Shown here: piece by piece, positions 1-9,848 of the stretch | Position numbering within the stretch: the first letter of the stretch is position 1 | How the letters are laid out: the number at the start of each line of letters is the position of its first letter | DNA from: Methylophilus rhizosphaerae | GTDB taxonomy: Bacteria > Pseudomonadota > Gammaproteobacteria > Burkholderiales > Methylophilaceae | NCBI RefSeq assembly: GCF_900100975.1 | Contig: NZ_FNFX01000004.1 | Span: forward strand, 310,001 to 374,000 | Length of the DNA stretch: 64,000 nt | Direction of reading: 5' to 3' | Position numbers and translations under genes: made by a program | The notes under the pieces: generated by a model | What the model was told of the DNA's origin: nothing | Databases searched by the model: none | What the model saw: only the letters and a program-made list of their open reading frames with translations

Positions 1-239
1 AACACCAACTCCACAAATGCCTGGCGCTTGTTAGGCACACCAGCGGTGGCACCACGTGCTATCCACCAGACAAAGCCCATGACAACCAGGCCCAGGATCA
101 CGGACATCGCCAGTGTGTCCACGTGCAAAGTCCAGAAACTGGTATCACCGACTGCGTGGGCGTTAAATCCCAAGTGATGCTGGATATAACTGGAAGGAGT
201 CAGCGCGTGCTCGGCTTGTTGTGTGTGCTCGGTTGTCAT
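1..239 (-). CDS. atpB: F0F1 ATP synthase subunit a (partial)
   Basis: Only the N-terminal 79 or so codons of this leftward gene are inside the window; it continues past base 1. The translation from the ATG at 239 starts MTTEHTQQAEHALTPSSYIQ. It then has a hydrophobic first membrane segment (around TLAMSVILGLVVMGFVWW) and the NKRQAFVELV stretch typical of the cytoplasmic loop after helix 1. Subunit a forms the proton half-channels of the membrane F0 sector. It lies 29 bp downstream of atpI in the same orientation, the usual start of the atpIBEFHAGDC operon, so the rest of the operon should lie to the left. Confidence 0.93.
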   Translation of the reverse strand, partial: MTTEHTQQAEHALTPSSYIQHHLGFNAHAVGDTSFWTLHVDTLAMSVILGLVVMGFVWWIARGATAGVPNKRQAFVELV

Positions 240-268
240 AATCTCAAACTATTTTTTAATAATCTTGT

Positions 269-685
269 CTACACGGGTGTTTGCGATTTCGCCAGGGCAG
301 CCCCTGAGAACAGGGCAGTGGCGGCCAGTCCAGCGATCAGCGCAAACGGTACCAACGATTGATACAACTTGAACACCGCAAACAGAATCATTGCGACGAT
401 CAAGATTTTTACTGCTTCAGCCTTGAGCAGATTCAACAGCACCGCCGTTGCCTGCGTTTGGGACTGGCCTTTTTCTGCAATTTTTGCGGCAAACCAGGCG
501 CCGACGATTACTGCGCCACCACCAAGCAGCGCTGAAATACCCGCAGGCATACCCGCCAGCGCGCCTGCAACCAGTGCCACAACCAGCATCGCAATCGCTT
601 GCCAGCGCAACATATTGCGATACGTTTGTGTGGCAGATTGATTGGTTTCCAGTGCGGCCATGGGGTCAAATTGCAAAAAATTCAA
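269..685 (-). CDS. atpI: ATP synthase subunit I
   Basis: A 138-residue protein with four hydrophobic segments (about residues 28-48, 52-68, 90-112 and 115-132) and no soluble domain. It fits the small AtpI membrane protein that helps assemble the F0 c-ring or supplies Mg2+ to the complex. Its place directly upstream of atpB is the main support. The longest reading starts at a TTG (685). An in-frame ATG at 661 (MAALETNQSATQ) is equally plausible, and neither has a clear Shine-Dalgarno sequence. Confidence 0.85.
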   Translation of the reverse strand: MNFLQFDPMAALETNQSATQTYRNMLRWQAIAMLVVALVAGALAGMPAGISALLGGGAVIVGAWFAAKIAEKGQSQTQATAVLLNLLKAEAVKILIVAMILFAVFKLYQSLVPFALIAGLAATALFSGAALAKSQTPV

Positions 686-821
686 GGCAAAATACTACAA
701 AGACGCGAGATTTTGAAGTATTCACCCGGTGAAGTCAAGCACTGGCATTCACATAACTGCCTGAATGTGCGGGAGAAATCACGCACATAGATTAAATTTT
801 GCTTTTTTCCGGAGCTTTCCC

Positions 822-1670
822 TTATTTACTCGTGAGTTTTGCTATCCAATCATCCAGCTGGTCTAAATTTGCATAGCTTAATTTCAATACACCAGAACCA
901 TTGGTTTTAGCACTGATATTCACGCCGGCACCCAGTTGCTCGCTCAACTGCGTTTGCAGTACAGCAATATCCGGCTGTACAGACTCCCTGTTCTTTTTCT
1001 TGCCGGTTGGCTCTTGTTGCATCAGACGCTCAACTTCACGCACAGACAAACCGTCCTGTACCACTTTATTCGCTAACAGAATTTGCTGTGCCGGCTCCAC
1101 ACCCACCAGTGCCCTGGCATGCCCCATATCAATCTGGTTATCCAGCAACATGTCTTGCACCATTGGGGTCAGTGTCAGCAGGCGCAGCAGATTGGAGACT
1201 GCCACGCGGGAACGGCCGACGGCGGCAGCGGCTTTTTCATGCGTCATATCAAACTCGTCAATCAGGCGCTTGATACCCATGGCTTCTTCCAGCGGATTTA
1301 AATTTTCGCGCTGGATGTTTTCAATCAGGGCCATCGCCAGCGCAGCTTCATCGGCAATTTCACGCACCAGCACCGGCACTTCGGTCAAACCGGCTTTTTG
1401 CGATGCCCGCCAGCGACGTTCACCGGCAATAATTTCAAATTTTCCTTCAGCAATTTCACGCACCAGTATTGGCTGCATAATCCCTTGTGCACTAATAGAG
1501 TCGGCCAGGGTCTGCAAGGCCTCTTCATTCATGTACGAGCGTGGCTGGTACTTGCCCGGCTGCAGCTGGCTTACGTGCAACGTGCGTAATGTATCTGACT
1601 CGGCTATCGCGTCTACATCACCTGATAACAATGCATCGAGTCCGCGTCCGAGTCCTTTGGGCTTAACCAT
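822..1670 (-). CDS. parB: Chromosome partitioning protein ParB
   Basis: 282 residues, normal for chromosomal ParB/Spo0J. The N terminus has the conserved GLGRGLDALL stretch (6-15). The ParB/sulfiredoxin-like CTP-binding fold includes GERRWRA (83-89). A helix-turn-helix follows at about 135-165 (THEKAAAAVGRSRVAVSNLL), then a C-terminal dimerisation region. ParB loads at parS, spreads as a CTP-dependent clamp and recruits ParA and SMC. Three perfect parS sites occur in this window (3523, 6609, 13117). The gene is the last of the rsmG-parA-parB run and sits 48 bp after parA. Confidence 0.97.
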   Translation of the reverse strand: MVKPKGLGRGLDALLSGDVDAIAESDTLRTLHVSQLQPGKYQPRSYMNEEALQTLADSISAQGIMQPILVREIAEGKFEIIAGERRWRASQKAGLTEVPVLVREIADEAALAMALIENIQRENLNPLEEAMGIKRLIDEFDMTHEKAAAAVGRSRVAVSNLLRLLTLTPMVQDMLLDNQIDMGHARALVGVEPAQQILLANKVVQDGLSVREVERLMQQEPTGKKKNRESVQPDIAVLQTQLSEQLGAGVNISAKTNGSGVLKLSYANLDQLDDWIAKLTSK

Positions 1671-1718
1671 ACTGCTGATTCCTTGTAATGAATGTTTTAA
1701 AGTTGTGTTTGAAAACAG

Positions 1719-2477
1719 TTAGTTTTTCTGAATAATTTCCTGCGCAAGCTCCAGATAAGCCTGCGCCCCCTTGGACGCGCGGTCGTAGAGCAGCACCGGC
1801 ATCCCATAGCTGGGTGCCTCAGCCAGACGCACATTGCGCGGAATAATGGTCTGATAAACCTTTTTACCGAAATGATTGACTAATTGCGCCGACACTTGCT
1901 GCGCCAACATATTGCGGTTATCGAACATGGTTCTCAACAGCCCCTCAATCTCCAGTACAGGATTCAAGTGAGCACGCACTTTCTTGATGGTATTGACCAG
2001 ATCTGACAAGCCTTCCAGCGCATAGTATTCACATTGCATGGGGATCATCACCGAATGCGCAGCTGTCAACGCGTTGACCGTGACCAGGTTGAGCGAAGGC
2101 GGGCAGTCCAATAACACGAAATCATAGGCATCGCCCAGTTTTAAAATAGCGTTTTTCAAGCGTGTTTCACGCGCCATTTCATTGACCAGTTCCACCTCGG
2201 CTCCTGCCAGATCGCGATTGGAAGGTGCCACATCAAACTTAGCGGCTTCCGCATGGATAATCACGTCCTGCAGTGTTTTACTGTCAATCAATACTTGGTA
2301 AATGCTGCCTTTTAAATGGGTCTTATCAATGCCGCTACCGGTGCTGGCGTTGCCCTGTGGATCCAAATCAACCAACAGCACCCTCTTACCATGCTCGGCC
2401 AGGCTGGCGGCCAGGTTCACGCAGGTAGTGGTTTTGCCTACGCCACCTTTTTGGTTGGTGATTGCAATTATTTTCAT
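1719..2477 (-). CDS. parA: Chromosome partitioning ATPase ParA
   Basis: 252 residues. The deviant Walker A motif KGGVGKTT begins at residue 10, and the D-L-D-P-Q Walker A' motif is at 37-41. The length and N terminus are those of chromosomal ParA/Soj rather than plasmid ParA, which carries an extra HTH domain. ATP-bound ParA binds DNA non-specifically, and ParB-parS stimulates its ATPase to move the origin. Its ATG overlaps the rsmG stop by one base (TAATG on the coding strand), which suggests translational coupling. Confidence 0.97.
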   Translation of the reverse strand: MKIIAITNQKGGVGKTTTCVNLAASLAEHGKRVLLVDLDPQGNASTGSGIDKTHLKGSIYQVLIDSKTLQDVIIHAEAAKFDVAPSNRDLAGAEVELVNEMARETRLKNAILKLGDAYDFVLLDCPPSLNLVTVNALTAAHSVMIPMQCEYYALEGLSDLVNTIKKVRAHLNPVLEIEGLLRTMFDNRNMLAQQVSAQLVNHFGKKVYQTIIPRNVRLAEAPSYGMPVLLYDRASKGAQAYLELAQEIIQKN

Positions 2478-3103
2478 TATGAATTCTCAAGCACAATTAA
2501 ATGTCTTTCCGCTTGCAGTGTTGGCACCTGCAAAGGGATGATTTCCGCAGGGATTACCTGCGCCAGTTGCAACTCATGCTCTGGTACCACGCCTTTCATC
2601 GCCAGCCATCTCCCATGCGGCTTGATTAAATGCATGGTCAATCGCCGGAATAAAGCGATCTCTGAAAAAGCACGGGAAATCACCTGATCAAAAGGCGAGG
2701 GCGGCTGATACGCTTCCACACGTCCATGAATTACCTGGGCATTATTCACACCCAGCTCTGCTTTTACCTGGCGCATGAAAATGGCTTTTTTCTGTACGGT
2801 ATCTATAGTGGTCACTTGCACATCCGGTCGCGTTATCGACACAATCAATCCCGGCAAACCGCCACCACTACCCACATCTAGCAAACTGCCAGATTGTATA
2901 TAGGGCAACACACTCAAGCTATCCAATACATGTAGTGCCAGCATCTCCTGCGGGTCACGGATGGCGGTCAGGTTGTACACCTTGTTCCATTTTTGCATTA
3001 ACGCCATATACGCCAGACATTGTGCCTGCATATCGGCAGTGACGACCGATTCCAGACCCAGCGCTTTAACGCCGGCCGCTAATTGTGATGCCAATTCTGT
3101 CAT
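2477..3103 (-). CDS. rsmG: 16S rRNA (guanine-N7)-methyltransferase RsmG
   Basis: 208 residues, the family length. The SAM-binding glycine-rich motif [11 protein letters not shown] is at 75-85, followed by the acidic strand end TTIDTVQKK. RsmG (GidB) methylates G527 of 16S rRNA; loss in other bacteria gives low-level streptomycin resistance. It overlaps the end of mnmG by four bases (ATGA) and is followed by parA, the common mnmG-rsmG-parA-parB order near bacterial origins. Confidence 0.96.
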   Translation of the reverse strand: MTELASQLAAGVKALGLESVVTADMQAQCLAYMALMQKWNKVYNLTAIRDPQEMLALHVLDSLSVLPYIQSGSLLDVGSGGGLPGLIVSITRPDVQVTTIDTVQKKAIFMRQVKAELGVNNAQVIHGRVEAYQPPSPFDQVISRAFSEIALFRRLTMHLIKPHGRWLAMKGVVPEHELQLAQVIPAEIIPLQVPTLQAERHLIVLENS

Positions 3104-5040
3104 GCGGCTGCAATATCGCCAGACTGGCTTTGTTTTTTCTGCTTGCGCTTGAGGTAAACCAGCAACAAAGAAATGGTGGCTGGGGTAATACCCTGGATAC
3201 GACTGGCCTGACCAATGGTCTCTGGTTGTTGTGCCAGTAGTTTTTGGCGTGCTTCTATACTTAAGCCATGCACATCATTGTAATCAATGAGATCGCCCAG
3301 CTTGATATGTTCGCTATTTTTCTGGCGCGCAATTTCTTCATTCTGCCGATCAATATAGCCCTGGTATTTGGCCGAAATTTCAACTTGCTCCAGCACGTCT
3401 TCAGCCAATATTTCCGGTGCTGGCACAATTTCCAGCAAGGACTGATATGTCACCTCCGGGCGGCGCAATAATTCGAACAGGGAATACTCATGCTCCAGCG
3501 CCTTACCAAAAACCGCTTGCTGTGTTTCACGTGAAACAATTTTGTTTTGACCATTCAGCTGTGCCTGACCATTGTCCGGCTGTAGGAAAGTGCGTTTCAA
3601 CCTTGCTTGCTCACGCGCAACTGCTTCCTGTTTTTTGCAGAAGGCTTCCCAGCGAATATCATCTACCAATCCAAGATTGCGACCAATTTCAGTCAGACGC
3701 ATATCGGCGTTATCTTCGCGCAATTGTAACCGGTATTCTGCACGGCTGGTAAACATGCGGTATGGCTCATTGACCCCTGTAGTAATCAGGTCATCCACCA
3801 GCACGCCAAGATAAGCCTGCTCACGGGAAGGGCACCAGCCATCTTTATCCTGTGCATACAAGGCTGCATTCGCCCCTGCAAGCAAACCTTGCGCAGCCGC
3901 TTCTTCATAGCCTGTCGTACCATTGATCTGGCCTGCGAAAAACAGCCCTTTGACAGCCTTGGTTTCCAGAGTCGATTTTAACCCACGAGGATCATAGTAG
4001 TCATATTCTATGGCATATCCGGGGCGCAGGATGTGCGCACTTTCTAAACCGCGGATCGAACGCACCAGCGCTAATTGAATATCAAATGGCAAACTGGTGG
4101 AAATACCGTTAGGGTAAATTTCATGTGTCGTCAGGCCTTCAGGCTCGAGGAAGACCTGATGCGATTCTTTATCGGCAAAGCGGTGAATCTTGTCTTCTAC
4201 CGAAGGGCAATAGCGGGGACCCACCCCTTCGATGACACCAGTGTACATCGGTGAACGATCCAGGCCGCTACGAATAATGTCATGCGTTTGCTGATTGGTA
4301 TGGGTGATCCAGCATGGCAATTGTTGCGGGTGCTGCGATATATTCCCTAAAAATGAGAATACGGGCACCGGCGTATCACCAGGCTGTTCAGTCATCACGC
4401 TGTAATCAATGGACCGTCCGTCAATCCGGGGCGGAGTGCCGGTTTTCAAGCGGCCGGCCGGGAGTCCAATTTCCCGCAATCTGGCCGCCAATGAAATAGC
4501 TGGCGGATCTCCCGCGCGCCCGGCGCTGTAATTCTGCAAACCAACATGCACCAGGCCACCCAAAAAGGTACCTGTCGTTAACACAACTGATTTTGAATAA
4601 AATTTCAGGCCGATTTGCGTCACTACACCTGCAGCACGCTCACCTTCCAGGATAATATCGTCCACCGCCTGCTGGAACAACCATAGATTTTCCTGGTTTT
4701 CCAGGCGACGGCGAATCGCTGCCTTATACAGAATACGATCAGCCTGTGCACGTGTGGCACGAACGGCCGGACCTTTGCTGGAGTTCAAAATGCGAAACTG
4801 TATGCCGCCTTCGTCCGTCGCGGCTGCCATGGCACCGCCCAGTGCATCCACCTCTTTTACCAGATGGCCTTTGCCGATGCCGCCAATAGAGGGATTGCAG
4901 GACATCTGCCCCAATGTTTCAATGTTGTGGCTCAGCAACAGCGTCTTGCGGCCCATACGTGCCGCCGCCAGCGCTGCCTCGGTACCCGCGTGGCCACCAC
5001 CGACAACAATGACATCAAAGCGATCAGGAAAGTCCATCAT
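3100..5040 (-). CDS. mnmG: tRNA uridine 5-carboxymethylaminomethyl modification enzyme MnmG
   Basis: 646 residues. The N-terminal FAD-binding motif is [12 protein letters not shown] (about 12-23), followed by the signature [14 protein letters not shown]. With MnmE it installs the 5-carboxymethylaminomethyl group on the wobble uridine of several tRNAs; mnmE is 1.2 kb away in this window. The start is ATG at 5040 or the adjacent in-frame ATG at 5037. A perfect parS site lies inside the coding sequence at 3523-3538 and encodes VSRET near residue 502, in the C-terminal part of the protein. Confidence 0.97.
   Translation of the reverse strand: MMDFPDRFDVIVVGGGHAGTEAALAAARMGRKTLLLSHNIETLGQMSCNPSIGGIGKGHLVKEVDALGGAMAAATDEGGIQFRILNSSKGPAVRATRAQADRILYKAAIRRRLENQENLWLFQQAVDDIILEGERAAGVVTQIGLKFYSKSVVLTTGTFLGGLVHVGLQNYSAGRAGDPPAISLAARLREIGLPAGRLKTGTPPRIDGRSIDYSVMTEQPGDTPVPVFSFLGNISQHPQQLPCWITHTNQQTHDIIRSGLDRSPMYTGVIEGVGPRYCPSVEDKIHRFADKESHQVFLEPEGLTTHEIYPNGISTSLPFDIQLALVRSIRGLESAHILRPGYAIEYDYYDPRGLKSTLETKAVKGLFFAGQINGTTGYEEAAAQGLLAGANAALYAQDKDGWCPSREQAYLGVLVDDLITTGVNEPYRMFTSRAEYRLQLREDNADMRLTEIGRNLGLVDDIRWEAFCKKQEAVAREQARLKRTFLQPDNGQAQLNGQNKIVSRETQQAVFGKALEHEYSLFELLRRPEVTYQSLLEIVPAPEILAEDVLEQVEISAKYQGYIDRQNEEIARQKNSEHIKLGDLIDYNDVHGLSIEARQKLLAQQPETIGQASRIQGITPATISLLLVYLKRKQKKQSQSGDIAAA
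3523..3538. promoter_or_regulatory. parS: parS site 1 (inside mnmG)
   Basis: TGTTTCACGTGAAACA, a perfect match to the 16-bp bacterial parS palindrome bound by ParB. It lies within mnmG, read in frame as V-S-R-E-T. parA and parB lie 1-2 kb downstream of it. Confidence 0.95.
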
Positions 5041-5139
5041 AAAATATATTGAACTGTTTGATTTGAAAAGAGTTGTGATTTTAGCCTAAACTGACTCCAT
5101 GGTCATTTAATTCCCTGCCTTGTTACACTTGTTGTGTGC

Positions 5140-5179
5140 TTTAATACAAATTAATTACGGTTTAATACAAATCAATTAC
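5140..5179. repeat. Tandem direct repeat upstream of cytochrome c'' gene
   Basis: Two copies of a 19-bp unit, TTTAATACAAATTAATTAC (5140-5158) and TTTAATACAAATCAATTAC (5161-5179), differ at one base and are spaced 21 bp start to start, about two helical turns. They lie between the mnmG start and the cytochrome c'' gene, some 70-105 bp before the ATG at 5247. This fits a tandem site for an activator or repressor on one face of the DNA; no protein can be named from the sequence. Confidence 0.6.
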
Positions 5180-5246
5180 AAGCAGGCCATATTTGCTTAA
5201 CATAAAAACTATAAAATGCTTTTAAAACAACAAAGGAGCTCTTACC

Positions 5247-5681
5247 ATGAAAATGAAAACAATGATGGCTGCATTCGGGGTATTATTTTCCGTACATGCA
5301 CTGGCCGATGTCACCAACGCCGAGAAGCTGGTATACAAATACACCAATATCGCGCACTCTGCCAACCCAGCTTTTAAAGCGCCTTCTATCACTGACGGCA
5401 AAATTTTCTTTAACCGCAAATTTAAGACGCCTAGCGGTAAAGAAGCAGCATGTGCTTCCTGCCACACCAATAACCCAGCCAACGTCGGCAAGAACATTGT
5501 GACCAACAAGGAAATCCCACCGTTGGCGCCACGGGTTAACACCAAGCGCTTTACTGACCTGGATAAAGTGGAAGAGGAGTTCACCAAACACTGCAACGAC
5601 ATCTTGGGTGCTGATTGCGCAGCTTCAGAAAAAGCCAACTTTATTGCTTATCTGTTAACAGAAACCAAGCCTAGCAACTAA
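5247..5681 (+). CDS. cycA: Cytochrome c'' (SHP-family monohaem cytochrome c)
   Basis: 144 residues: a 20-residue signal peptide ending HALA, then a 124-residue mature protein starting DVTNAEKLVYKY. In mature numbering the haem site is CASCH with the proximal histidine at 53. The second haem ligand is His95 and the disulfide pair is Cys96/Cys104 (HCNDILGADC). This matches my recollection of Methylophilus methylotrophus cytochrome c'', in which His95 detaches on reduction. Relatives are the sphaeroides haem proteins (SHP). It is periplasmic. A strong AAAGGAG ribosome site is at 5233-5239. The b-type cytochrome that follows after 3 bp is its likely electron donor. The physiological role of cytochrome c'' is not settled. 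The symbol is from memory of the M. methylotrophus literature. Confidence 0.93.
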   Translation: MKMKTMMAAFGVLFSVHALADVTNAEKLVYKYTNIAHSANPAFKAPSITDGKIFFNRKFKTPSGKEAACASCHTNNPANVGKNIVTNKEIPPLAPRVNTKRFTDLDKVEEEFTKHCNDILGADCAASEKANFIAYLLTETKPSN

Positions 5682-5684
5682 TCC

Positions 5685-6272
5685 ATGCTACGGTATGTCT
5701 GGGATCCTTTTATCAGGATCTTCCACTGGTCCCTGGTGGCGGCGTTCGGGTACGCATTTTATACCCACGCTTCCATGTGGGACCGACTGCATCATGCCTA
5801 TGCGGGATATGTAGCCGGCACACTGATTGTCGCGCGTATCGTCTGGGGTATTATTTCAACAGGCTATGCCAACTTCCACAGTTTCCCGTTAAACCCGCTG
5901 TGGGCATTCAAGTATTTCTTTAAATTACTCAAGGGCACGGCAAGGCATTATATCGGCCACAATCCCGTCGGGTCACTGGCTATTTATGCCATGCTAGGCT
6001 TAGGCCTCATCGCCGTGGGTTCCGGCTGCATTGTCTACAATAATGGCTGGGGCTTTATTGATGATGAGATGAGCAGAGTCATTCATCATTACGTGACCTG
6101 GACCTGGTTAGGAGTAGTGGTAGTGCACGTATTGGGTGTGATTTTTGAAAGTTTTATTCATCATGACAACCTGATCTGGGCCATGATTACCGGCTGTAAA
6201 CGCGTCTGCAGTATCGATGAACGCGTCAATCAGAGAAACACCCCTTTTCCGAGACCAAAAAAAGCCCGCTGA
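5685..6272 (+). CDS. Cytochrome b561-family membrane protein
   Basis: 195 residues with four membrane helices. Histidines suit two b haems: IFHWS in helix 1, HH at the end of the first loop, and HHYVTWTWLGVVVVH in the last helices. This is the prokaryotic b561 / Ni-Fe-hydrogenase b-type subunit fold. It starts 3 bp after cytochrome c'', so the two are almost certainly co-transcribed. SHP-type cytochromes in other bacteria are also paired with a cytochrome b. Inferred role: passing quinol electrons across the membrane to cytochrome c''. Its TGA stop lies in the loop of the terminator shared with mnmE. Confidence 0.88.
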   Translation: MLRYVWDPFIRIFHWSLVAAFGYAFYTHASMWDRLHHAYAGYVAGTLIVARIVWGIISTGYANFHSFPLNPLWAFKYFFKLLKGTARHYIGHNPVGSLAIYAMLGLGLIAVGSGCIVYNNGWGFIDDEMSRVIHHYVTWTWLGVVVVHVLGVIFESFIHHDNLIWAMITGCKRVCSIDERVNQRNTPFPRPKKAR

Positions 6273-6284
6273 TGCGGGTTTTTA
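6258..6284. terminator. Bidirectional Rho-independent terminator (cytochrome b561 / mnmE)
   Basis: Stem CCCGC (6265-6269), loop TGAT, stem GCGGG (6274-6278), flanked by an A-run on the left and a T-run on the right, so it can act on both strands. The loop contains the cytochrome b561 stop codon, and the right flank contains the mnmE stop (6282-6284). Both convergent genes therefore end within the one hairpin. Confidence 0.85.
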
Positions 6285-7643
6285 TTTGCCTATACAGAAG
6301 CGGCTGAAAATTTCCCCCAGCAGATCATCTGGCGTGAATTCCCCGGTAATGGATGACAATGCTTCCTGGGCACTACGCAACTCTTCAGCCACCAGTTCGG
6401 CGGCATGCATTTGCCTGGCTGCGCTGTCCAGATGTATTTCTACTTGTTCCAATGCCACTAGATGGCGTGCGCGGGCCATAAATACCCCTTCTCCACCAGG
6501 CTGATAACCTACAATTTCGAGTAAGGTTTTTTGTAGCAGGGGAATACCATCCCCTACCTTGGCCGATAAAAACACGTGTGTCTCATTTTCACGTTTTTCT
6601 ATACGCGATGTTTCACGTGAAACATCAATCTTGTTATGTACCCAAATTTTTTGTACTTGTACTGGCAAGCGTTCCAAAATACTGTTTTCGAATGGCCCAA
6701 TGCCATGTTGACTATCTACAAGCAGCAAAGCCACATGTGCGGTGTCAATGGCTTTCCAGGTTCTAGCGATGCCAACTTGCTCAACTGCATCTTCTGTTTC
6801 ACGTAATCCGGCAGTATCAATAATGTGCAATGGCACACCTTCAATTTGAATCACGCTTTTAATCGTATCTCGTGTAGTACCAGCAATTGGCGTCACAATG
6901 GCTATATCTTCGCCAGACAAGGCATTTAACAAACTGGATTTACCCACATTAGGCTGACCAATCAAGACAACATTCATACCTTCACGTAGCAGGGAGCCCT
7001 GTTTGGCTTGTCTGAAAATAGTTTGTAAAGCTGATTGGTTCGATTGAAGTTTTTCCAGCACACGCCCTTGGCTAATAAAATCGATATCTTCTTCCGGGAA
7101 ATCCAGACAAGCTTCCACATACATGCGCAAATCAATTAATTGCTGCAATAGTGTTTGAATAGCTTGAGAAAACTCACCAGATAAAGATCGTACTGCGCTG
7201 CGTGCAGCCTCGACGGTCGCCGCATTGATCAAGTCAGCAACAGCCTCAGCTTGCGCCAAGTCCAGCTTATCATTCAGAAAGGCGCGTTGGGTGAATTCGC
7301 CTGCGACCGCATGACGTGCGCCACATTCTATGCAACGCGCCAACAGAATTTGCATGAGTGCAGTACCGCCGTGAGCTTGCAACTCCAGTACATCTTCACC
7401 CGTATAGGAATGCGGGTTAGGGAAATAGATGGCGATACCGCGATCTATTAAACTGCCATCTGCCTGATAAAAAGGTAAATACGCGGCATTACGCGGGGCA
7501 GGGCAGTGCTTGAGGATTTGCTCAGCGATTTTAGCTGCCAAAGGGCCAGAAACCCGAACAACACCAATGCCGCCTGCCCCTGGAGCGGTGGCAATAGCGG
7601 CAATGGTGTCAGTTGTTATATCGCGTGGAAAGTTATTTTCCAT
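6282..7643 (-). CDS. mnmE: tRNA modification GTPase MnmE
   Basis: 453 residues from the ATG at 7643 ([20 protein letters not shown]). The N-terminal tetrahydrofolate-binding domain is followed by a helical domain with an inserted G domain: G1 GQPNVGKS (229-236), G2 TTRD (256-259), G3 DTAG (276-279), G4 NKID (337-340). The C-terminal CIGK tail is the catalytic cysteine motif. It partners MnmG in wobble-uridine modification. An upstream ATG at 7670 adds nine unconserved residues and overlaps yidC more; AAGGGA just before 7643 favours the shorter form. A parS site follows immediately after the NKID motif. Confidence 0.96.
   Translation of the reverse strand: MENNFPRDITTDTIAAIATAPGAGGIGVVRVSGPLAAKIAEQILKHCPAPRNAAYLPFYQADGSLIDRGIAIYFPNPHSYTGEDVLELQAHGGTALMQILLARCIECGARHAVAGEFTQRAFLNDKLDLAQAEAVADLINAATVEAARSAVRSLSGEFSQAIQTLLQQLIDLRMYVEACLDFPEEDIDFISQGRVLEKLQSNQSALQTIFRQAKQGSLLREGMNVVLIGQPNVGKSSLLNALSGEDIAIVTPIAGTTRDTIKSVIQIEGVPLHIIDTAGLRETEDAVEQVGIARTWKAIDTAHVALLLVDSQHGIGPFENSILERLPVQVQKIWVHNKIDVSRETSRIEKRENETHVFLSAKVGDGIPLLQKTLLEIVGYQPGGEGVFMARARHLVALEQVEIHLDSAARQMHAAELVAEELRSAQEALSSITGEFTPDDLLGEIFSRFCIGK
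6609..6624. promoter_or_regulatory. parS: parS site 2 (inside mnmE)
   Basis: Perfect TGTTTCACGTGAAACA. It is read in the mnmE frame as V-S-R-E-T (residues 341-345), directly after the G4 motif NKID. It is the second of three perfect copies in the window. Confidence 0.95.
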
Positions 7644-9237
7644 GTCCCTTTTTGGCCAAAGCTTCAGCATGAATCATGCGATTAATCGCCCATTGCTGCC
7701 AAATGGAAAGAATATTGTTCACCAGCCAGTACAACACCAGGCCAGCCGGGAAGAAGAAGAAGAAAATACTGAATGCAACCGGCATGATCTTCATGACTTT
7801 CGCCTGGATAGGGTCAGTAGGTGGTGGATTCAGGAACGTCTGGATAATCATGGTGGCGCCCATCAGGATAGGCAGCACAAAATACGGATCGGTCGCAGAC
7901 AAGTCATGAATCCAGCCAAAGAAAGGCGCATGACGCAATTGCACCGAACCCAGCAATACCCAGTACAGGGAAATAAATACTGGAATCTGCACCAGGATAG
8001 GCAAACAGCCACCCATAGGATTGATTTTCTCGGTACGGTACATCTCCATCATGGCTTGCTGCAGCTTTTGCTTGTCGTCACCAAATTTGTCTTTCAGTGC
8101 CTGCATGCGCGGCGCCATTTCACGCAAATGCGCCATATTGCGATAGCCGGAAGCCGACAATTTAAAGAAAGCCGCCTTGATCAGCACGGTCAGCAGGATG
8201 ATGGCAATACCCCAGTTTTTCACCAGGTCATGAATATGGGTCAGCAACCACATCAAGGGCTTGGCAATCACGGTCAAAATACCATAATCCACCACGTATT
8301 CCAGGCCTGGTGCTGCTGCTTCCAGCGCACTCTGTTCCTGCGGGCCGCTGAACAAGCGGGCATCCACAGTTTTGCTTGTACCAGCGGCTATCTCACCCAG
8401 CGGCAAGATAGTCCCGATAGAAAAATCATGCTCGCTCAATTTAGTAGTGTAGAACTTACGCTCGGCATTGGATTGCGGAATCCAGGCACTGACAAAATAA
8501 TGCTGTACCAGGCCAATCCAGCCATCTTTGGCATTGATGGACACATCTTTCTTGGCCATTTCGTCGAATTTGACCTTTTTGTATTTGTCTTCCGCCGTGT
8601 AATACGCACCGCCTGTAAAGGTAGGCATCATTTTCGAGCCCTGGTTAGACTGGTTGTCGTGAATGATCTGGTAATAAACGGAAGGCGAAATGGCTTTATC
8701 GCTATTGTTCTTAATCTCGTAACGCACATCAATCAGGTATTCGCCACGATGGAAGGTATACACCTTGTCCACGCTGACGCCGTTCGTTTCCGGCGCGGTC
8801 AAACGGACTTCCAGCGAATTTTCGCCGTCCTTTAGCGCATAGTTGGTCCCGGTAGCAGTAAACGTCTGGTAATGCGTTGGCAAACCGTCACCCTTGAGGC
8901 CGGTCTGCGCAACATACAACTTGTCGGCACTGGCATCACTCATTAGCTCATAAGGGCCGGCATTATCATCTGCCTGATGCTCCAGCAGGGACAACTGGCG
9001 CAGATCGCCGCCAACCGTATCAATCACCGCGGCATAACGATCAGTCTTAACCGAAATGCGAGATCCCTGGCCTAGGCTGAAACCACCATTTTCCAGCGGC
9101 TTGTCCGCCGGCGTACCCTGTGGCGCAACTGCTTGAGCCACAGGCGTTTCTGGTGCCTGCTTCTGTTGCCAGGCATCCCACAGCAACATAATGGAAAAAG
9201 AGAAAATAACGAACAGAATTAAACGGCGAGTATCCAT
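7633..9237 (-). CDS. yidC: Membrane protein insertase YidC
   Basis: 534 residues. The N-terminal anchor is [17 protein letters not shown], followed by a large periplasmic beta-sandwich domain (about 40-330). The conserved five-helix insertase domain holds [39 protein letters not shown] and the [18 protein letters not shown] end. It inserts membrane proteins alone or with SecYEG. The order rpmH-rnpA-yidD-yidC-mnmE is the classical origin-proximal cluster. Its stop overlaps the mnmE start region. Confidence 0.97.
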   Translation of the reverse strand: MDTRRLILFVIFSFSIMLLWDAWQQKQAPETPVAQAVAPQGTPADKPLENGGFSLGQGSRISVKTDRYAAVIDTVGGDLRQLSLLEHQADDNAGPYELMSDASADKLYVAQTGLKGDGLPTHYQTFTATGTNYALKDGENSLEVRLTAPETNGVSVDKVYTFHRGEYLIDVRYEIKNNSDKAISPSVYYQIIHDNQSNQGSKMMPTFTGGAYYTAEDKYKKVKFDEMAKKDVSINAKDGWIGLVQHYFVSAWIPQSNAERKFYTTKLSEHDFSIGTILPLGEIAAGTSKTVDARLFSGPQEQSALEAAAPGLEYVVDYGILTVIAKPLMWLLTHIHDLVKNWGIAIILLTVLIKAAFFKLSASGYRNMAHLREMAPRMQALKDKFGDDKQKLQQAMMEMYRTEKINPMGGCLPILVQIPVFISLYWVLLGSVQLRHAPFFGWIHDLSATDPYFVLPILMGATMIIQTFLNPPPTDPIQAKVMKIMPVAFSIFFFFFPAGLVLYWLVNNILSIWQQWAINRMIHAEALAKKGHGK

Positions 9238-9256
9238 AAGGTTTCGTTTTTAAAAG

Positions 9257-9466
9257 TCAAGGAAGAGGGTCCACGCCACCAGGATGCCACGGATGACACC
9301 GCCCGATACGACTGAGCGCCAGTCTGGAGCCTTTAAGCGCACCATAGCGCCGCAAAGCCTCAATGGCATAGTGGGAACAGGTAGGATGAAAACGGCACTG
9401 ACGGCCCAGCCAGGGGCTTAATCCCCACTGGTAACACTTTATCAAGGTAATCAGCAATGTTTTCAT
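9257..9466 (-). CDS. yidD: Membrane protein insertion efficiency factor YidD
   Basis: 69 residues with the family hallmarks: a short N-terminal amphipathic segment ([16 protein letters not shown]), then [19 protein letters not shown] and a C-terminal [13 protein letters not shown]. YidD is a small inner-membrane-associated protein thought to assist YidC. It begins 7 bp after the rnpA stop and ends 19 bp before yidC. Confidence 0.96.
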   Translation of the reverse strand: MKTLLITLIKCYQWGLSPWLGRQCRFHPTCSHYAIEALRRYGALKGSRLALSRIGRCHPWHPGGVDPLP

Positions 9467-9473
9467 CAGATAA

Positions 9474-9818
9474 TCAGGACACGGTGGAGGTTTTTTTCAA
9501 TTTTGCCAGCAATATGGCCAAATCCCGTTGCACTGCCTCGAAATCCGCCTGCTGGAAAGTTTTGCGCACTTGCAGTACCACATCATATCCGTAAGTGATG
9601 CTGCCGGGTTGATTTCTCAATAGTTCGCGCAACACGCGTTTCATATAATTGCGCCTGACGGCCAGTTTGGCGACTTTTTTCGATACCACCAAGCCGTATC
9701 TATGCCGGTCTTGCTGATTCGGTTTCACGTTGGCCAACAGCCATTCACCGTAAATCCGTTTCCTGAAACTAAAAACGGATGAGAATTCATCCGTTTTTTT
9801 AAGCTTGTACAATGTCAT
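9474..9818 (-). CDS. rnpA: Ribonuclease P protein component
   Basis: 114 residues. The N terminus [16 protein letters not shown] leads to the RNA-binding signature [16 protein letters not shown]. RnpA helps the RNase P RNA bind precursor tRNA and cleave its 5' leader. It follows rpmH after about 30 bp in the same orientation. Confidence 0.95.
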   Translation of the reverse strand: MTLYKLKKTDEFSSVFSFRKRIYGEWLLANVKPNQQDRHRYGLVVSKKVAKLAVRRNYMKRVLRELLRNQPGSITYGYDVVLQVRKTFQQADFEAVQRDLAILLAKLKKTSTVS

Positions 9819-9848
9819 GCATTGACTTTAAGCAATGCACTACCTGGA

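Noticed and set aside
901-1722. A 273-codon plus-strand frame opposite parB
   Set aside because: Serine- and cysteine-rich shadow of parB codon usage with no family signal.
6795-6810. A fourth parS-like site in mnmE, starting TGTTTCACGT
   Set aside because: Only the left ten bases match; the right half (AATCCG) breaks the palindrome, so ParB binding is unlikely.
7510-8835. A 441-codon open frame on the plus strand opposite yidC and mnmE
   Set aside because: It is antisense to two certain housekeeping genes, rich in His, Gln and Arg as expected for a shadow frame, and has no recognisable domain or ribosome site.
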